Below, piece by piece: positions 51,252 to 60,024 of a stretch of 64,000 bases of DNA. The stretch comes from Caballeronia sordidicola (GTDB lineage: Bacteria; Pseudomonadota; Gammaproteobacteria; Burkholderiales; Burkholderiaceae). The position numbers were made by a program, and so were the translations under genes. The notes beneath the pieces are model-generated. The model worked only from the letters and a program-made list of their open reading frames with translations, was not told the origin of the DNA and ran no database searches. Each line of letters begins with the position of its first letter. The stretch's first letter is position 1. The stretch spans positions 124,001-188,000 of the forward strand of contig NZ_FCOC02000005.1 of the NCBI RefSeq assembly GCF_001544455.2, written 5' to 3'.

Positions 51252-52331
51252 TCAGGCCCGGCGAGCGGTGCGATCGTCCGGTGCGTCGAATTCGTCGGTT
51301 TCGTTTAGTTCGTCAGGCGCGTTCGCAGCGCCAGCTTCGTCCGGTGCAGCGTGGACGGTCATGTCGTCGATATCGTGGTTTTCGCTCGTTGCAGCAGGCC
51401 GTGCATCTATCCGCACGGCATTTGTCTCATCGGCATCGGACCCCGTACGCTTCAGTTCTTGGCCGGACACATCTTCAACCAATGGGTGTTGCACAGGATC
51501 CGTCTCCAGCCCGAAGTCTTTTGGCTGGATCGCCAGCGATGAATCAAGCTGCGCGTGCGCGGGTGCATCTGAAAGCGCCGCCGCTTCTGCGTGGACCACC
51601 GGACCGATACCGGGTTCCACATCCGGCAGGGATCCAACATAATCGGACGCCGCAACTCCCGATGCTCCCTGCTCGCCCGCCGCTTGCAGGGCGGGTTCAG
51701 CAATGCCGGACAACTTTCCCTCCGAGCTTTGCGCGAGCGCCGCGCCGATGGCAGCCGCAGGATCGTCACCGGGGAAATCAATCGCATGCTGCGCGAGCAG
51801 CGACGCCTCAAGTTGCGCGGACGGGTTATCGAGCGCGGGAAGTTCATCCAGCGCGCTCAAGCCGAGATCGTCCAGAAACTGCTTCGTGGTCGCGTACAAC
51901 GCCGGACGGCCAGGTACATCGCGATGACCGATCACCTCGATCCAGCCGCGATCCTCAAGCTGCTTCACGACCTGCGTGTTCACGGTCACACCGCGGATTT
52001 CCTCGATATCGCCACGCGTGACCGGCTGCCGGTAACCAATGATGGCCAGCGTTTCGAGAACCGCGCGCGAATACTTGGGCGGCTTCTCCGGATGGAGCCG
52101 ATCGAGATATGACCGCATCGCGGGTTTGCTCTGAAACCGCCATCCGGACGCGAGCGCCACAAGCTCCACACCGCGGCCCGACCAATCCTGCTTGAGGGTG
52201 TCGAGCAAGGTGCGAACTGTATCCGCCGAGATATCGTCGGCGAAGAGCTTGCGCAACTCGGCGAGTTTCAGCGGCTCCTGCGCGCAGATCAAGGCTGTCT
52301 CGAGGACGATCTTCGCCTCTTGGGTATTCAT
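51252..52331 (-). CDS. scpB: segregation and condensation protein ScpB with acidic C-terminal tail
   Basis: Winged-helix kleisin partner of SMC-ScpA. The product has 359 residues. The conserved part is residues 1-185: [58 protein letters not shown], and [19 protein letters not shown]. The remaining 170 residues are an Ala/Asp/Glu-rich low-complexity tail, present in some Burkholderiaceae and absent from short ScpB proteins. rluB follows 127 bases downstream. Confidence 0.93.
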   Translation of the reverse strand: MNTQEAKIVLETALICAQEPLKLAELRKLFADDISADTVRTLLDTLKQDWSGRGVELVALASGWRFQSKPAMRSYLDRLHPEKPPKYSRAVLETLAIIGYRQPVTRGDIEEIRGVTVNTQVVKQLEDRGWIEVIGHRDVPGRPALYATTKQFLDDLGLSALDELPALDNPSAQLEASLLAQHAIDFPGDDPAAAIGAALAQSSEGKLSGIAEPALQAAGEQGASGVAASDYVGSLPDVEPGIGPVVHAEAAALSDAPAHAQLDSSLAIQPKDFGLETDPVQHPLVEDVSGQELKRTGSDADETNAVRIDARPAATSENHDIDDMTVHAAPDEAGAANAPDELNETDEFDAPDDRTARRA

Positions 52332-52772
52332 GCAGCTAGATAGGACCCTGTATGGTCTATAAACCGGTCAAATCAGGCCGAAACGAAGGACGCCGATTTA
52401 CTCGAACCATTCGCAACGCTCAGACTGGACAATCGTGGACGAGGATACTGACTACGCGCTCGCCCGATTTATGATCGGTCATATTGATTGGGAGCACGCA
52501 CCGGGGGGAGGCAACAGAACGGGATCAGATCCTGATCGCCGCGCTTATGCCAGCCGGACGAAGTAGCGCTTTCCAAGGCGGAAGCGCGTGACTGGACGCA
52601 TATTACGCAAAAAAAAACGGTGCGTAAAGGTGAAACATCGAGCCGCGTCCTGCCTCACGTCTACAGGTCAATAATGAATCGGCGCGAAGCCCATGCCGGC
52701 AAGGCCTCGCCGACAACACGCCGATCATGCCCTTTGGCACGTTTTAGGATAGGAGAACCCGAGCGGAGCGCC
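52332..52772. other. 441-base intergenic region upstream of scpB
   Basis: No gene is supported. It separates the aminotransferase gene (ending at 52773, minus) from scpB. A short inverted repeat TTACGC (52603) / GCGTAA (52622) flanks an A-tract, but the stem is only six bases and the A-tract lies inside the loop, so it is not a clear terminator. The scpB promoter probably lies at 52332-52420. Confidence 0.4.
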
Positions 52773-54038
52773 TCAGGAGGATCCTGCACGTGCTTCCATG
52801 AACTCGCGCAAGCGTGCGACGCCGGCGTCCAGCCGCGCTGTGTCGCATGCATAGCACCAGCGCACGAAGCCCTCGCCTTCCGGACCGAACGCACTGCCCG
52901 GCGCAAGCCCCAGTCCGCTCGTGCGCACGAGCGTTTTGCAAAGCTCAAGGCTGCGATCTGTCCCTGGAAGTTTGAAGAACAGATACATGGAACCCAGTGG
53001 CGCGCGCACATCCACGCCCGGAATGCGCTGCAGCGCCGTCACCAGGTAGTCGCGGCTCGCGCGCAGGTCGGCTACCACCGATTGAGTAAACGGCTCACCG
53101 TCCCTCACCGCCGCGACTCCGGCCAGTTGCACGAAGGAAGGCGCGCACGATGTGTTGTATTCGACAAGCTTGCCCAGATCCTCCATCACGCCTTCGGGCG
53201 CGACGATCCAGCCCAGCCGCCAACCGGTCATCAACCATGCCTTGGAGAAGGAATTCACCGCGATCACGCATTCGTCGCGAGTGGCGAGATCGAGGAATGA
53301 CGGCGCAACGGTCGCATCACTGCCGTAATAAAGGCGTTCGTAGACTTCGTCGGCGATCAGCCAGATGCCGTGCTGGCGGCACCGGTCCAGGACGGCTCGC
53401 TGCTGCTCGCGCGTCATGACCCAGCCCGTGGGGTTGTTTGGCGAGTTGATCATCAGCATGCGCGTGTCGGGCGTCAGCGCGGCCAGCAACCGGTCGAGGT
53501 CCAGCACCCAGCCCTCGTCCCCGTAGGTCAGCGAGACCGTCTCCACGGTTGCACCGAGAATCTTGGGGATTTCCACAAGGTTGGGCCACAGCGGCGTCAC
53601 GGCCACCACGCGATCCCCGGCGCCCACCACCAGTTGTGCCGCGAGCATGAGGGCATTGACCCCCGCACTCGTCACGGCGATCTCCTGCGGCCGCGTGACG
53701 CCGTGCAACCGGCTGACATAATCTGCAAGCGCCTCGCGCAGCGGCGCGATACCCAGGTTGTGCGTATAGAACGTCGCTCCGTCCGCGAGCGCCTGGCTCG
53801 CCGCGTCACGGATGAACTGGGGCGTCACCTGATTCGACTCGCCGAACCAGAAAGGCAGGACATCCGGCACGCCGAAGCCGGCGTTCGCCACCTCGCGAAT
53901 CTGCGACGGACGCAGCGCACGTACAGCGTCTCGTGCATTGGGCAAACGCGCACCCGACGCGCTTTCCGCACCACCCGTGCCGGCTTGAGTAGCCAGCGCA
54001 CCCAGCTCCGAGACAACCGCCCCTTCTGATTCGCTCAT
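52773..54038 (-). CDS. PLP-dependent aminotransferase, class I/II
   Basis: Fold-type I aminotransferase, substrate unknown. The product has 421 residues from the ATG at 54038, supported by GGAGG upstream. A poorly conserved N-terminal extension (about 1-35) precedes the enzyme. Motifs: MLMINSPNNPTGWV (substrate/cofactor Asn), IADEVYERLYYG (Asp that binds the PLP pyridine N), and NSFSKAWLMTGWRLGWIV, with the PLP Lys in SFSK and Arg in GWRLG. The upstream LysR-type gene is on the same strand and may control it. Confidence 0.9.
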   Translation of the reverse strand: MSESEGAVVSELGALATQAGTGGAESASGARLPNARDAVRALRPSQIREVANAGFGVPDVLPFWFGESNQVTPQFIRDAASQALADGATFYTHNLGIAPLREALADYVSRLHGVTRPQEIAVTSAGVNALMLAAQLVVGAGDRVVAVTPLWPNLVEIPKILGATVETVSLTYGDEGWVLDLDRLLAALTPDTRMLMINSPNNPTGWVMTREQQRAVLDRCRQHGIWLIADEVYERLYYGSDATVAPSFLDLATRDECVIAVNSFSKAWLMTGWRLGWIVAPEGVMEDLGKLVEYNTSCAPSFVQLAGVAAVRDGEPFTQSVVADLRASRDYLVTALQRIPGVDVRAPLGSMYLFFKLPGTDRSLELCKTLVRTSGLGLAPGSAFGPEGEGFVRWCYACDTARLDAGVARLREFMEARAGSS

Positions 54039-54166
54039 TACCGCCTCCGCAGATGGAAAACAAAAGTCTAACGCGCCGTTTCGCGAAAAGCGCGATACGG
54101 CTAGCGCGTTAGCCATCAGGCCAGTTTTTCCAAGGTCCGGTTACGGATTTCGCACTGCCGGAAAGG

Positions 54167-55081
54167 CTAGTCCAACTGGTCCACGCGCCTGGGTAACCGC
54201 GCGATCAGCGCCCAGACCGACTCGGCCGCCGGCGAAAGCGAGCGGTCGCGCCTGCGAACCAGTTCCACGGTGCGCTCGATGCGCGGCACGAGCGGCAAGG
54301 CCACCAGCGACGAATCGGCCGGCAATGGCAGGGCAAGCCACGGCAGGACGCTAATACCCACACCCGCCTCCACCAGCCCGAAAACAGTGGCGCTATGGCC
54401 GAGTTCCTGCACCACATCGGCGAGCACACCCTGGTCGCGCAGGACGGCATCGATGATCGGACGGCTTCCCGAAGCATGATCCAGCATGACCAGCCTCTCT
54501 CCCGAGAGCGCTTTCCATTGCACCTCTCGTGTGCTCGCGAATGCATGGTCACGCCTGACAACCGCGCAAAACGAATCGGTGGTCACGACTTCACCATGCA
54601 GATCATCGTGAGCGACAGGACCAATCGCGACGCCGAAATCCACTTCGCCTGACTTGACCTTCCGAATGACATCGGCTTGAAGGTCGTCTCGCAAACCGAG
54701 CGAGATCAACGGGAATTCGCTCATGCAGGCGGAAATCACCGGTGGCATCAACCGGCACGCAACGGTTGGACTCGCCGCCACGATCACGCGCCCGCGCTTT
54801 TGCTGGCCCAGATCACGAATCTCGCGCAAGGCCTCGTCCAGATCCAGCATCAGACGCGACACGCTGCCGACCAGATTCGTCCCTACATCGGTGAGCTGGA
54901 CTTCCCGCGTGGTTCTATCGACCAGCTTCAGGCCGAGTTCGGCCTCAAGTTCCCGCACGCATCGGCTCACCGCCGACTGTGTCAGGCCGATTTCATCGCC
55001 CGCACGGCTGAAGCTCTGCAGTTTCGCCACCTCGATAAACACCCGCAATTGCCGCAAGGTCACATTGAGCGAGCGACTCAT
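54167..55081 (-). CDS. LysR-type transcriptional regulator
   Basis: Winged-helix regulator with a periplasmic-binding-protein-like effector domain. The product has 304 residues, normal size. The helix-turn-helix region is SFSRAGDEIGLTQSAVSRCV, followed by ELEAELGLKLVDRTTREVQL. GAGG precedes the ATG. It lies 128 bases upstream of the aminotransferase on the same strand rather than divergent, so target and operator are not obvious. Confidence 0.92.
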   Translation of the reverse strand: MSRSLNVTLRQLRVFIEVAKLQSFSRAGDEIGLTQSAVSRCVRELEAELGLKLVDRTTREVQLTDVGTNLVGSVSRLMLDLDEALREIRDLGQQKRGRVIVAASPTVACRLMPPVISACMSEFPLISLGLRDDLQADVIRKVKSGEVDFGVAIGPVAHDDLHGEVVTTDSFCAVVRRDHAFASTREVQWKALSGERLVMLDHASGSRPIIDAVLRDQGVLADVVQELGHSATVFGLVEAGVGISVLPWLALPLPADSSLVALPLVPRIERTVELVRRRDRSLSPAAESVWALIARLPRRVDQLD

Positions 55082-55481
55082 ACATTTTCCTCATCAAACA
55101 TTCATATAAATTCAAATAGTAGATCAAACCTGCCCCGCGAGCAGTTGCGCTGCGGTGCAGCAAGCAGGCATCCGCGCACGCGCGATGGGCTTGCTGCACA
55201 TGATTGGTGATTGTCCCGATTTCATTAACTGCACTTATAGCGTCTCATACGGCCCATGCTGGCAGTGCGCCAGCCTACTGCCGCGAGGCTTTCCGGCCGA
55301 TCGATACCCGCATGGCACGGTTCTCGCATTTACTTGCGCAGAGGTCGGCGCCATTGCAGTTTTAAACGCAAATCGTCCGTCGCAATGTCTGCTCCGACCT
55401 TACCTGGGTTCGATCTTCGAATTCCGACCAGAGTGCGCGGCGCGGGGCAGCGCACCGGGGTTAGCTTCGCTGAGGTGAAAC
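55082..55481. other. 400-base intergenic region between LysR and DUF4096 gene
   Basis: No gene is supported. It holds the divergent promoters of the LysR gene and the plus-strand DUF4096 gene. The first 60 bases (55082-55140) are AT-rich, suited to the LysR promoter. No terminal inverted repeats of an IS were seen near the DUF4096 gene. Confidence 0.4.
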
Positions 55482-55880
55482 ATGATGTTTGACGATTTAA
55501 GAGATAACGAGTGGGCGCTGGTTGAGGCCTTGTTCTGTGCAGAGCCTGCACGCAGCGAACGCCGCGGCCGTCCGCGCGTCGAGGCACGCGCTGTTGTCAA
55601 CGCCGTCTTGTGGGTGTTGTCGACCGGCGAAGGCTGGTCGAAGTTGCCGGGCCGCTATCCGTCGCCGCCGACCTGCCGCCGCCGTTTCGATGAATGGCAG
55701 GCTGACGGTACGCTGGCTGAGATCGTGAAACGCCTTGGAAACAATGGCCGTGAAGTGTCGTTGCGTGGCCGGATTGGTTCGACTGCCGCGAAACCGCCTG
55801 CACCGCCCAGCCGCGATCGCCTGCGTGGCGCGTTCTGGACGAATCCGGAATCGTGGCGCGCTCCGGTCAAGATGGCTTGA
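55482..55880 (+). CDS. second orphan DUF4096 (IS5 transposase N-domain) protein
   Basis: The product has 132 residues; ATG at 55482 or 55485, with GAGGTGAAAC just before. Residues 1-88 match the same transposase-derived domain as the protein at 26770: LRDNEWALVEALFCAEPA, RRGRPRVEARAVVNAVLWVL, STGEGWSKLPGRYPSPPTCR, RRFDEWQADGTLAEIVKRLG. No DDE catalytic domain follows; instead there is a 45-residue Pro/Arg/Ala-rich tail. No IS ends are visible. Confidence 0.7.
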   Translation: MMFDDLRDNEWALVEALFCAEPARSERRGRPRVEARAVVNAVLWVLSTGEGWSKLPGRYPSPPTCRRRFDEWQADGTLAEIVKRLGNNGREVSLRGRIGSTAAKPPAPPSRDRLRGAFWTNPESWRAPVKMA

Positions 55881-56230
55881 TTCCGGCCTGAATCACCTTC
55901 AGACACCTGCACGTCCAGAGGCAATACGGTTCGAGGCCATTGACCGTACCGTCGAGCAGTTTCGCGAAGCACCCGCGCGCAGTTTCTGCGCTTGAGTCAG
56001 AGTCCCACCCGATGGCCGGGTTTATCGGGTGCGGACCGCCGGTTTGCCCAACCATAGACCGTTCACCTCCTACATCAGCCGGCAAGTGCCCGACCTTCTG
56101 CGTGAGGGTCGGACACATGGCGCGTACACGGCAGGAAACAACTCTTTACCAATATTTACAGCGCCCTTTCGTGCACTGGCATAGCTTGTGAAGCTGACTA
56201 ACAGACCAGAAGGTCTGAAGGGAGCTCATC
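55881..56230. other. 350-base gap with leader hairpin before the next gene
   Basis: No gene is supported. A stem (CAGACC 56202-56207, loop AGAA, GGTCTG 56212-56217) stands just before the ribosome site of the gene at 56231. Another imperfect hairpin lies at 56086-56116 (CCGACC/GGTCGG plus GTG/CAC) without a T-tract. Confidence 0.45.
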
Positions 56231-56491
56231 ATGAAACCAATGTCACTGCTCGTGTGCGGCATTGTGATTTCATCGCTCGGCATGATCATTCCGGTGCATG
56301 CCGAATCACAGACGGGCAATCTCGCTTTACGCGCCGATACCCAGCCTGGAATGCAGGCGTGGAAAAGGGAGCCCGTGCGCAGCAATCAGCCGGCCGAACC
56401 CGCGCCACGCGGGGATCTGCGCGGGGATATTGCGAGCAATGCTCACGCGCGTCCGGAGCAGGATCAGGGAGCACGTCCGCGCCGCCACTGA
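56231..56491 (+). CDS. small secreted protein, 86 aa, function unknown
   Basis: The product has 86 residues. A signal peptide covers 1-24 (MSLLVCGIVISSLGMIIPVHA, cleavage near HA-ES). The mature part is 62 residues, rich in Gln, Pro, Arg and Asp with no hydrophobic core and no Cys, so it is likely disordered and basic at the end (GARPRRH). A ribosome site (AAGGGAG) precedes the ATG, and a hairpin lies just upstream of it. A strong terminator follows at 56624. No family recognised. Confidence 0.6.
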   Translation: MKPMSLLVCGIVISSLGMIIPVHAESQTGNLALRADTQPGMQAWKREPVRSNQPAEPAPRGDLRGDIASNAHARPEQDQGARPRRH

Positions 56492-56623
56492 TTGCGACGT
56501 CGCACGCGTGATCGCGGCGCACGGCCGGCACAGTGTGGATTCAATAAACAATCAGGGAACCGATCGCAAAAAGACAAGTCGGACTTTATGCCATGAGCAC
56601 AGCGTGGCAGAAGTAAATCCGGT

Positions 56624-56657
56624 AAGCCCGTATCCGCGTGGTACGGGCTTTTTTTTT
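56624..56657 (+). terminator. intrinsic terminator
   Basis: AAGCCCGTA and TACGGGCTT pair around a nine-base loop, followed by nine T residues. It serves the small secreted protein gene. Confidence 0.9.
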
Positions 56658-56790
56658 TCGGGGCGGTTCATCGCCACAGGAGTGCAACGTCGAAAGCTTG
56701 GTGGGGTGCCGCAACCGTTTGCGTGGATTGACCGACAAACTGCACCAAGCAAACAGCTTCCGAAACCAACGAGTAAGAGAGTCGGAGCCT

Positions 56791-57105
56791 CTAGGCGCGC
56801 GCTTCGGCGAGCGGCTCCTGCATTGCCGCCATGCAGTATGGCGCGGTGCGGTGCACCTCCCAGTCCATTGACCGCTCGTCGCGTGAAAGACGGGAAAATT
56901 CCAGTTTTCCCCGCTCGGTGACAACAGCTATATCCACCGGGGCGTGAAAGCCTGGGGCAGGAGCAACGGTACGTTGCCTGACCAGCTCAAGAAGGCCCAG
57001 GTCGCGTAGATGGCTAAAAACGTTGGGGCGTCTTGCCCACGGAACTTGACGATACTGAGCTCGCCGGAGCGCTTCGAGTACGGCTTCGTTTGAATACGTG
57101 GTCAT
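56791..57105 (-). CDS. small winged-helix-like protein, 104 aa, function unknown
   Basis: The product has 104 residues. Helical start (NEAVLEALRRAQYRQVPWAR), then NVFSHLRDLGLLELVRQ, which fits a winged-helix recognition helix, and then a beta segment VDIAVVTERGKLEFSRL that resembles a wing ending in a TxxGK pattern. No family recognised. It stands alone on the minus strand. There is a parallel with the 79-residue protein at 7048. Confidence 0.55.
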   Translation of the reverse strand: MTTYSNEAVLEALRRAQYRQVPWARRPNVFSHLRDLGLLELVRQRTVAPAPGFHAPVDIAVVTERGKLEFSRLSRDERSMDWEVHRTAPYCMAAMQEPLAEARA

Positions 57106-57357
57106 CTCGTTATGTCTTCCAGTGCAGCCGTGACGGCGCCACTTGGCAGTGAAAATGCCTGCCAGCGGCGCCGACTAAACGCGGCACGCCCCGAAACCAG
57201 TCAAAATGCCGATATTGCGACCCCTGACCGGAACTCGCAGCCGCCGCTTGCGCCAGGTGCTGCTTGATTCTTACCGCCGCTTATACTTCCGAGCTCCCGT
57301 TAAACGTGCATGACATATCACGTCCCGCAGTTTCGGCGATGCATTCCCGTGAATGCG

Positions 57358-58137
57358 ATGACCACGAAGCGGATTATCTCGGAAACCTATACGTTACCTC
57401 AAACCAAATTGGTTCTTATAACTTTATTGCTGCTTTTCTTTGCACTGTTCGCCGTTTGGCGTCAACGCAGGCGCGCGGTAGTTGCCCTATGTGCACTGCT
57501 TTTCTGGGCCCTCGGCGCGGGCTGGCTCGCGACGCCACTGTGGCATTTCGCCCAAAACGGTTTCGAAAAGCCGTCGGCGCTGTCAGATATGCGCTTCGCA
57601 TCGCGAACAATTTTTGTGCTGTTGGGCGGAGGCACACGCCACGATGACGATAACCGCCTCATTCCTCGACGCGATGCGTTCACGCGAGTAGTAGCGACAG
57701 CCGACTTGTACCGCGAATGCCGACGCGCCGGAGGCGCGTGCCGAGTGATCGTGAGCGGAGGCAATCCTCAGCACCACGAACAAGCTGAAGCCGACAACTA
57801 CGCGCCCTTCCTGCTCGCCCGAGGCGTAAGCGCCACGGATCTGCTACGTGAAAACGAAAGCCTCAATACCTACGAGAATGCTCGCAACGTCGCGAGGCTG
57901 CTCGGGCCTGAGCGAGATGAAACATTCGTCCTGGTAACGTCGGCTTATCACATGCGGCGATCGCTGGCCGCATTCAGCGCATTCGGCATAAACGCGCAAC
58001 CTTTCGTGAGCAATGTTCGGCACCCGCGAGTTTCGTTCTTCCCGCGGCCGCGCGGGTTTGTCGATGCAGAGACCGCGCTTCATGAACTGATTGGCCTCGC
58101 GCGCTTTTATGTTTATCGGTTCCTTCGTCTATATTGA
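57358..58137 (+). CDS. YdcF/ElyC/SanA-family (DUF218) membrane protein
   Basis: Inner-membrane protein of 259 residues; an ATG at 57310 gives 16 further residues, and neither start has a good ribosome site. Two N-terminal membrane helices (KLVLITLLLLFFALFAVW and AVVALCALLFWALGAGWLA) anchor a DUF218 domain: FVLLGGGTRHDDDNRL, CRVIVSGGNPQHHEQAEADN, ESLNTYENARNVARLL, VLVTSAYHMRRSLAAF. The family acts in envelope or lipid-carrier processes; the exact substrate is unclear. Confidence 0.85.
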   Translation: MTTKRIISETYTLPQTKLVLITLLLLFFALFAVWRQRRRAVVALCALLFWALGAGWLATPLWHFAQNGFEKPSALSDMRFASRTIFVLLGGGTRHDDDNRLIPRRDAFTRVVATADLYRECRRAGGACRVIVSGGNPQHHEQAEADNYAPFLLARGVSATDLLRENESLNTYENARNVARLLGPERDETFVLVTSAYHMRRSLAAFSAFGINAQPFVSNVRHPRVSFFPRPRGFVDAETALHELIGLARFYVYRFLRLY

Positions 58138-58413
58138 GACGCGAGGCGCAAAGCCCTGGATGAGAGACGTGCCGTTCATCTCGAAATTCAGTACTAGAAA
58201 GCATTGCACTTCGCCGGTATTATCGCCGGCGCGGTCAATCGACTGTCCGGGATGGCGAACAATTGAAACGTAGCGTGTGATTGCTGCGACCGGCCGAATC
58301 GTCGTAACAACATGTAACGCGTAGCGCGCTGGATCGGCGCTTGCTAGCCAGCGTTCGATGTCTCGTTTAACGTGACAGGCCAACCCGGGTTCAACGAATC
58401 TATGGAGGTAACA

Positions 58414-58671
58414 ATGAAGAAAATATCCCTGGCAGTCCTGGTTTCGCTCAGCGCAATTACCGGCGCAGCCTTCGCACAATCCGGCGAAGGCGTGACCATG
58501 AGCACTGATCCCGCGAAAATCTCCGATATCGAGCAGCGCGCGCAGGCACTGCAATCGGGTCAGGCGAATGTGCAGAGCGACATGCCGACGCACAAGAGTG
58601 GCGCGCACCATAAAAAGTCGGGCGCGAAGCATTCGAAAAAGGCGGCAAACGCTGCTGGCGCGAGCGAATAA
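58414..58671 (+). CDS. small periplasmic His/Lys-rich protein, 85 aa
   Basis: The product has 85 residues. A strong ribosome site (GGAGGTAACA) fixes the ATG at 58414. A signal peptide covers 1-22 (ISLAVLVSLSAITGAAFA, cleavage near FA-QS). The mature protein has a short helix (DIEQRAQALQSGQANV) and a basic tail rich in His, Lys and Ser (THKSGAHHKKSGAKHSKK), which could bind metal or anionic polymers. No family recognised. A terminator follows. Confidence 0.7.
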   Translation: MKKISLAVLVSLSAITGAAFAQSGEGVTMSTDPAKISDIEQRAQALQSGQANVQSDMPTHKSGAHHKKSGAKHSKKAANAAGASE

Positions 58672-58725
58672 GCGCTCGGATGCACATATTGCGGCGGCGC
58701 GCAAACGTTGACCGTCGAAGACAGG

Positions 58726-58762
58726 AGCCGGACAAACGCCTCGGCGTTTATCCGGCTTTTTT
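58726..58762 (+). terminator. intrinsic terminator
   Basis: A 15-base stem (one mismatch), minimal loop and six T residues, downstream of the small periplasmic protein gene. Confidence 0.85.
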
Positions 58763-58875
58763 GTCGCCATTCCCTATGCGTGCAAACTCGGCAAACACGC
58801 GATGCGCTTAGCGATGCGGCGTTATGCTACATTCCGCGTCGGTAAATTGAATCGCACCTGTGTGCGGAGGATCGT

Positions 58876-59139
58876 ATGAGCAACATCCAGTTGGATATTG
58901 AATGGACCGAAGCCGCATCGCGCAAGATCGAAAAGCTGATGCCCCGCAGCACGAAGGATAAGGACGCGTATCTCGCGCTCCCGCCCGTGGAATGTTTGCC
59001 CATGGAAGGCGACGTGCTGTTCCTCGGCCCGGACGGCAAGCAGCAGCCATTTATTGTCGCCGAGCGTCAGTACCACCACGACGGTGACGCCGACTGGACC
59101 ATTATCCTGATTCTCGACGTCCCGCACGAAACGCACTGA
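58876..59139 (+). CDS. conserved-looking small protein, 87 aa, function unknown
   Basis: The product has 87 residues, no signal or membrane segment. The ribosome site is GGAGG at ideal spacing. The sequence begins SNIQLDIEWTEAASRKIEKL and ends ADWTIILILDVPHETH. A central GDVLFLGPDGKQQPFIV region has the look of a small beta-barrel or SH3-like fold. No family recognised. It is flanked by a terminator on the left and is convergent with the monooxygenase gene on the right. Confidence 0.6.
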   Translation: MSNIQLDIEWTEAASRKIEKLMPRSTKDKDAYLALPPVECLPMEGDVLFLGPDGKQQPFIVAERQYHHDGDADWTIILILDVPHETH

Positions 59140-59202
59140 CGCGCGGTTTGCAGCGTTCCTGCGGGCTTCCTGAGTTCCGGCCAGGAAGCCCCTGACAAAT
59201 GT

Positions 59203-59490
59203 TCAGAGCTTCGCCACGACGTTGATTTCGCCATGTTCGATCAGGTCCGGCAACCTTTTGCCGAGCGCCTGAATATGGGATGTCTTGTTGTGCTCAGCCA
59301 AGGACGCTTCGCTCGCCCAGCGCTCAAAAAACACGAACCGGCGCGGCTCCTTGATATCGCGATGCAGGTCATACTGGATCGCGCCCGGTTCGGCAAGCGT
59401 CGGTGCAACGATGCCTTGCAGCAGTTCCTTCAGCTTCTCCTCGTTGCCAGGCTTGGCGACGAACGTTGCGACCACGGCGATTTCAGTCAT
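59203..59490 (-). CDS. ABM-domain putative quinol monooxygenase
   Basis: Small ferredoxin-like dimer of the antibiotic biosynthesis monooxygenase/YgiN type. The product has 95 residues: VVATFVAKPGNEEKLKELLQ, EPGAIQYDLHRDIKEP, FFERWASEASLAEHNKTSHI. GGGAG precedes the ATG. Function in this family ranges from quinone handling to unknown. Confidence 0.82.
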   Translation of the reverse strand: MTEIAVVATFVAKPGNEEKLKELLQGIVAPTLAEPGAIQYDLHRDIKEPRRFVFFERWASEASLAEHNKTSHIQALGKRLPDLIEHGEINVVAKL

Positions 59491-59564
59491 GTCTTGGCTC
59501 CCGATTTAAAACGCCCAGCATAGCGTTCGCGCGGCACTCCCGCAGAAACCGGCGCAGGCCCCAA

Positions 59565-59660
59565 GAAAAAAGCCCGCGTTCCCTTTTGGGAGCGCGGGCA
59601 AAGCCGTCGCCCTACGAGGATAGGCGACGGGGCCATCGAGATCCGCTGGCCAGCGGATCG
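59565..59660 (-). ncRNA. candidate small RNA with three hairpins and terminator
   Basis: On the minus strand three stem-loops follow each other: a perfect 20-base palindrome (59659-59640), a CCGTCGCC/GGCGACGG stem (59630-59604), and a 12-base stem with one mismatch (59599-59572) followed by a six-T tract. No ORF overlaps them. A TTGTTT/TATAGG pair 17 bases apart lies near 59770-59745 and could be a promoter. The 3' end looks like an intrinsic terminator, but no minus-strand gene lies just upstream, so the transcript is probably an independent sRNA. Confidence 0.5.
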
Positions 59661-59702
59661 CAATTCATGAAGGATTGAGCAAGTCGGCACGGGCGCCATG
59701 CA

Positions 59703-59730
59703 GATTACATGCCATGGATGCAATGTAATC
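59703..59730. repeat. GATTACAT inverted repeat
   Basis: GATTACAT at 59703-59710 and ATGTAATC at 59723-59730 are separated by 12 bases. A third GATTACAT lies at 59825-59832. It lies upstream of the candidate sRNA (minus strand) and could be a regulator site. No binding protein can be named. Confidence 0.4.
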
Positions 59731-59947
59731 CCTATGCAATTGATTCCTATAAGCTTTCCCGCACATAAAAACAAAGAAAGCGGGCGCAATCCGATGGTGT
59801 GACGTTTAGCCGTAACGTGACATCGATTACATGAAGGCTTTGGTCCATAACGTCACGAAGCTTAACCGGCGGCGTGAAAATTCCGCGCGCGCTACCGCGC
59901 ATTCCAGTGCGAGGGATTGCTCTAGATCGGCTTTTGAATTTCATGGC

Positions 59948-59978
59948 GAAAAAAAACCCGCCTACATTCGGGCGGGTT
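59948..59978 (-). terminator. intrinsic terminator after bamC
   Basis: AAACCCGCC and GGCGGGTTT pair around an eight-base loop; the A-rich tract at 59948-59955 is a T-tract on the minus strand. It ends bamC. Confidence 0.88.
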
Positions 59979-60024
59979 TCGTTTTTCGCCAATGCCCCGG
60001 CGTTCCGAAGGTTTCTGGTTTTGT

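Noticed and set aside
52603-52627. Possible terminator of the aminotransferase gene
   Set aside because: The stem is only six bases, and the A-tract is in the loop rather than downstream of the stem.
55155-55478. 107-codon frame between the LysR and DUF4096 genes
   Set aside because: It has no ribosome site or recognisable domain, and its composition (scattered Cys/Trp/Pro) does not look like a folded protein.
55082-56230. Possible insertion sequence around the DUF4096 gene
   Set aside because: No terminal inverted repeats, target duplication or DDE domain could be found on either side.
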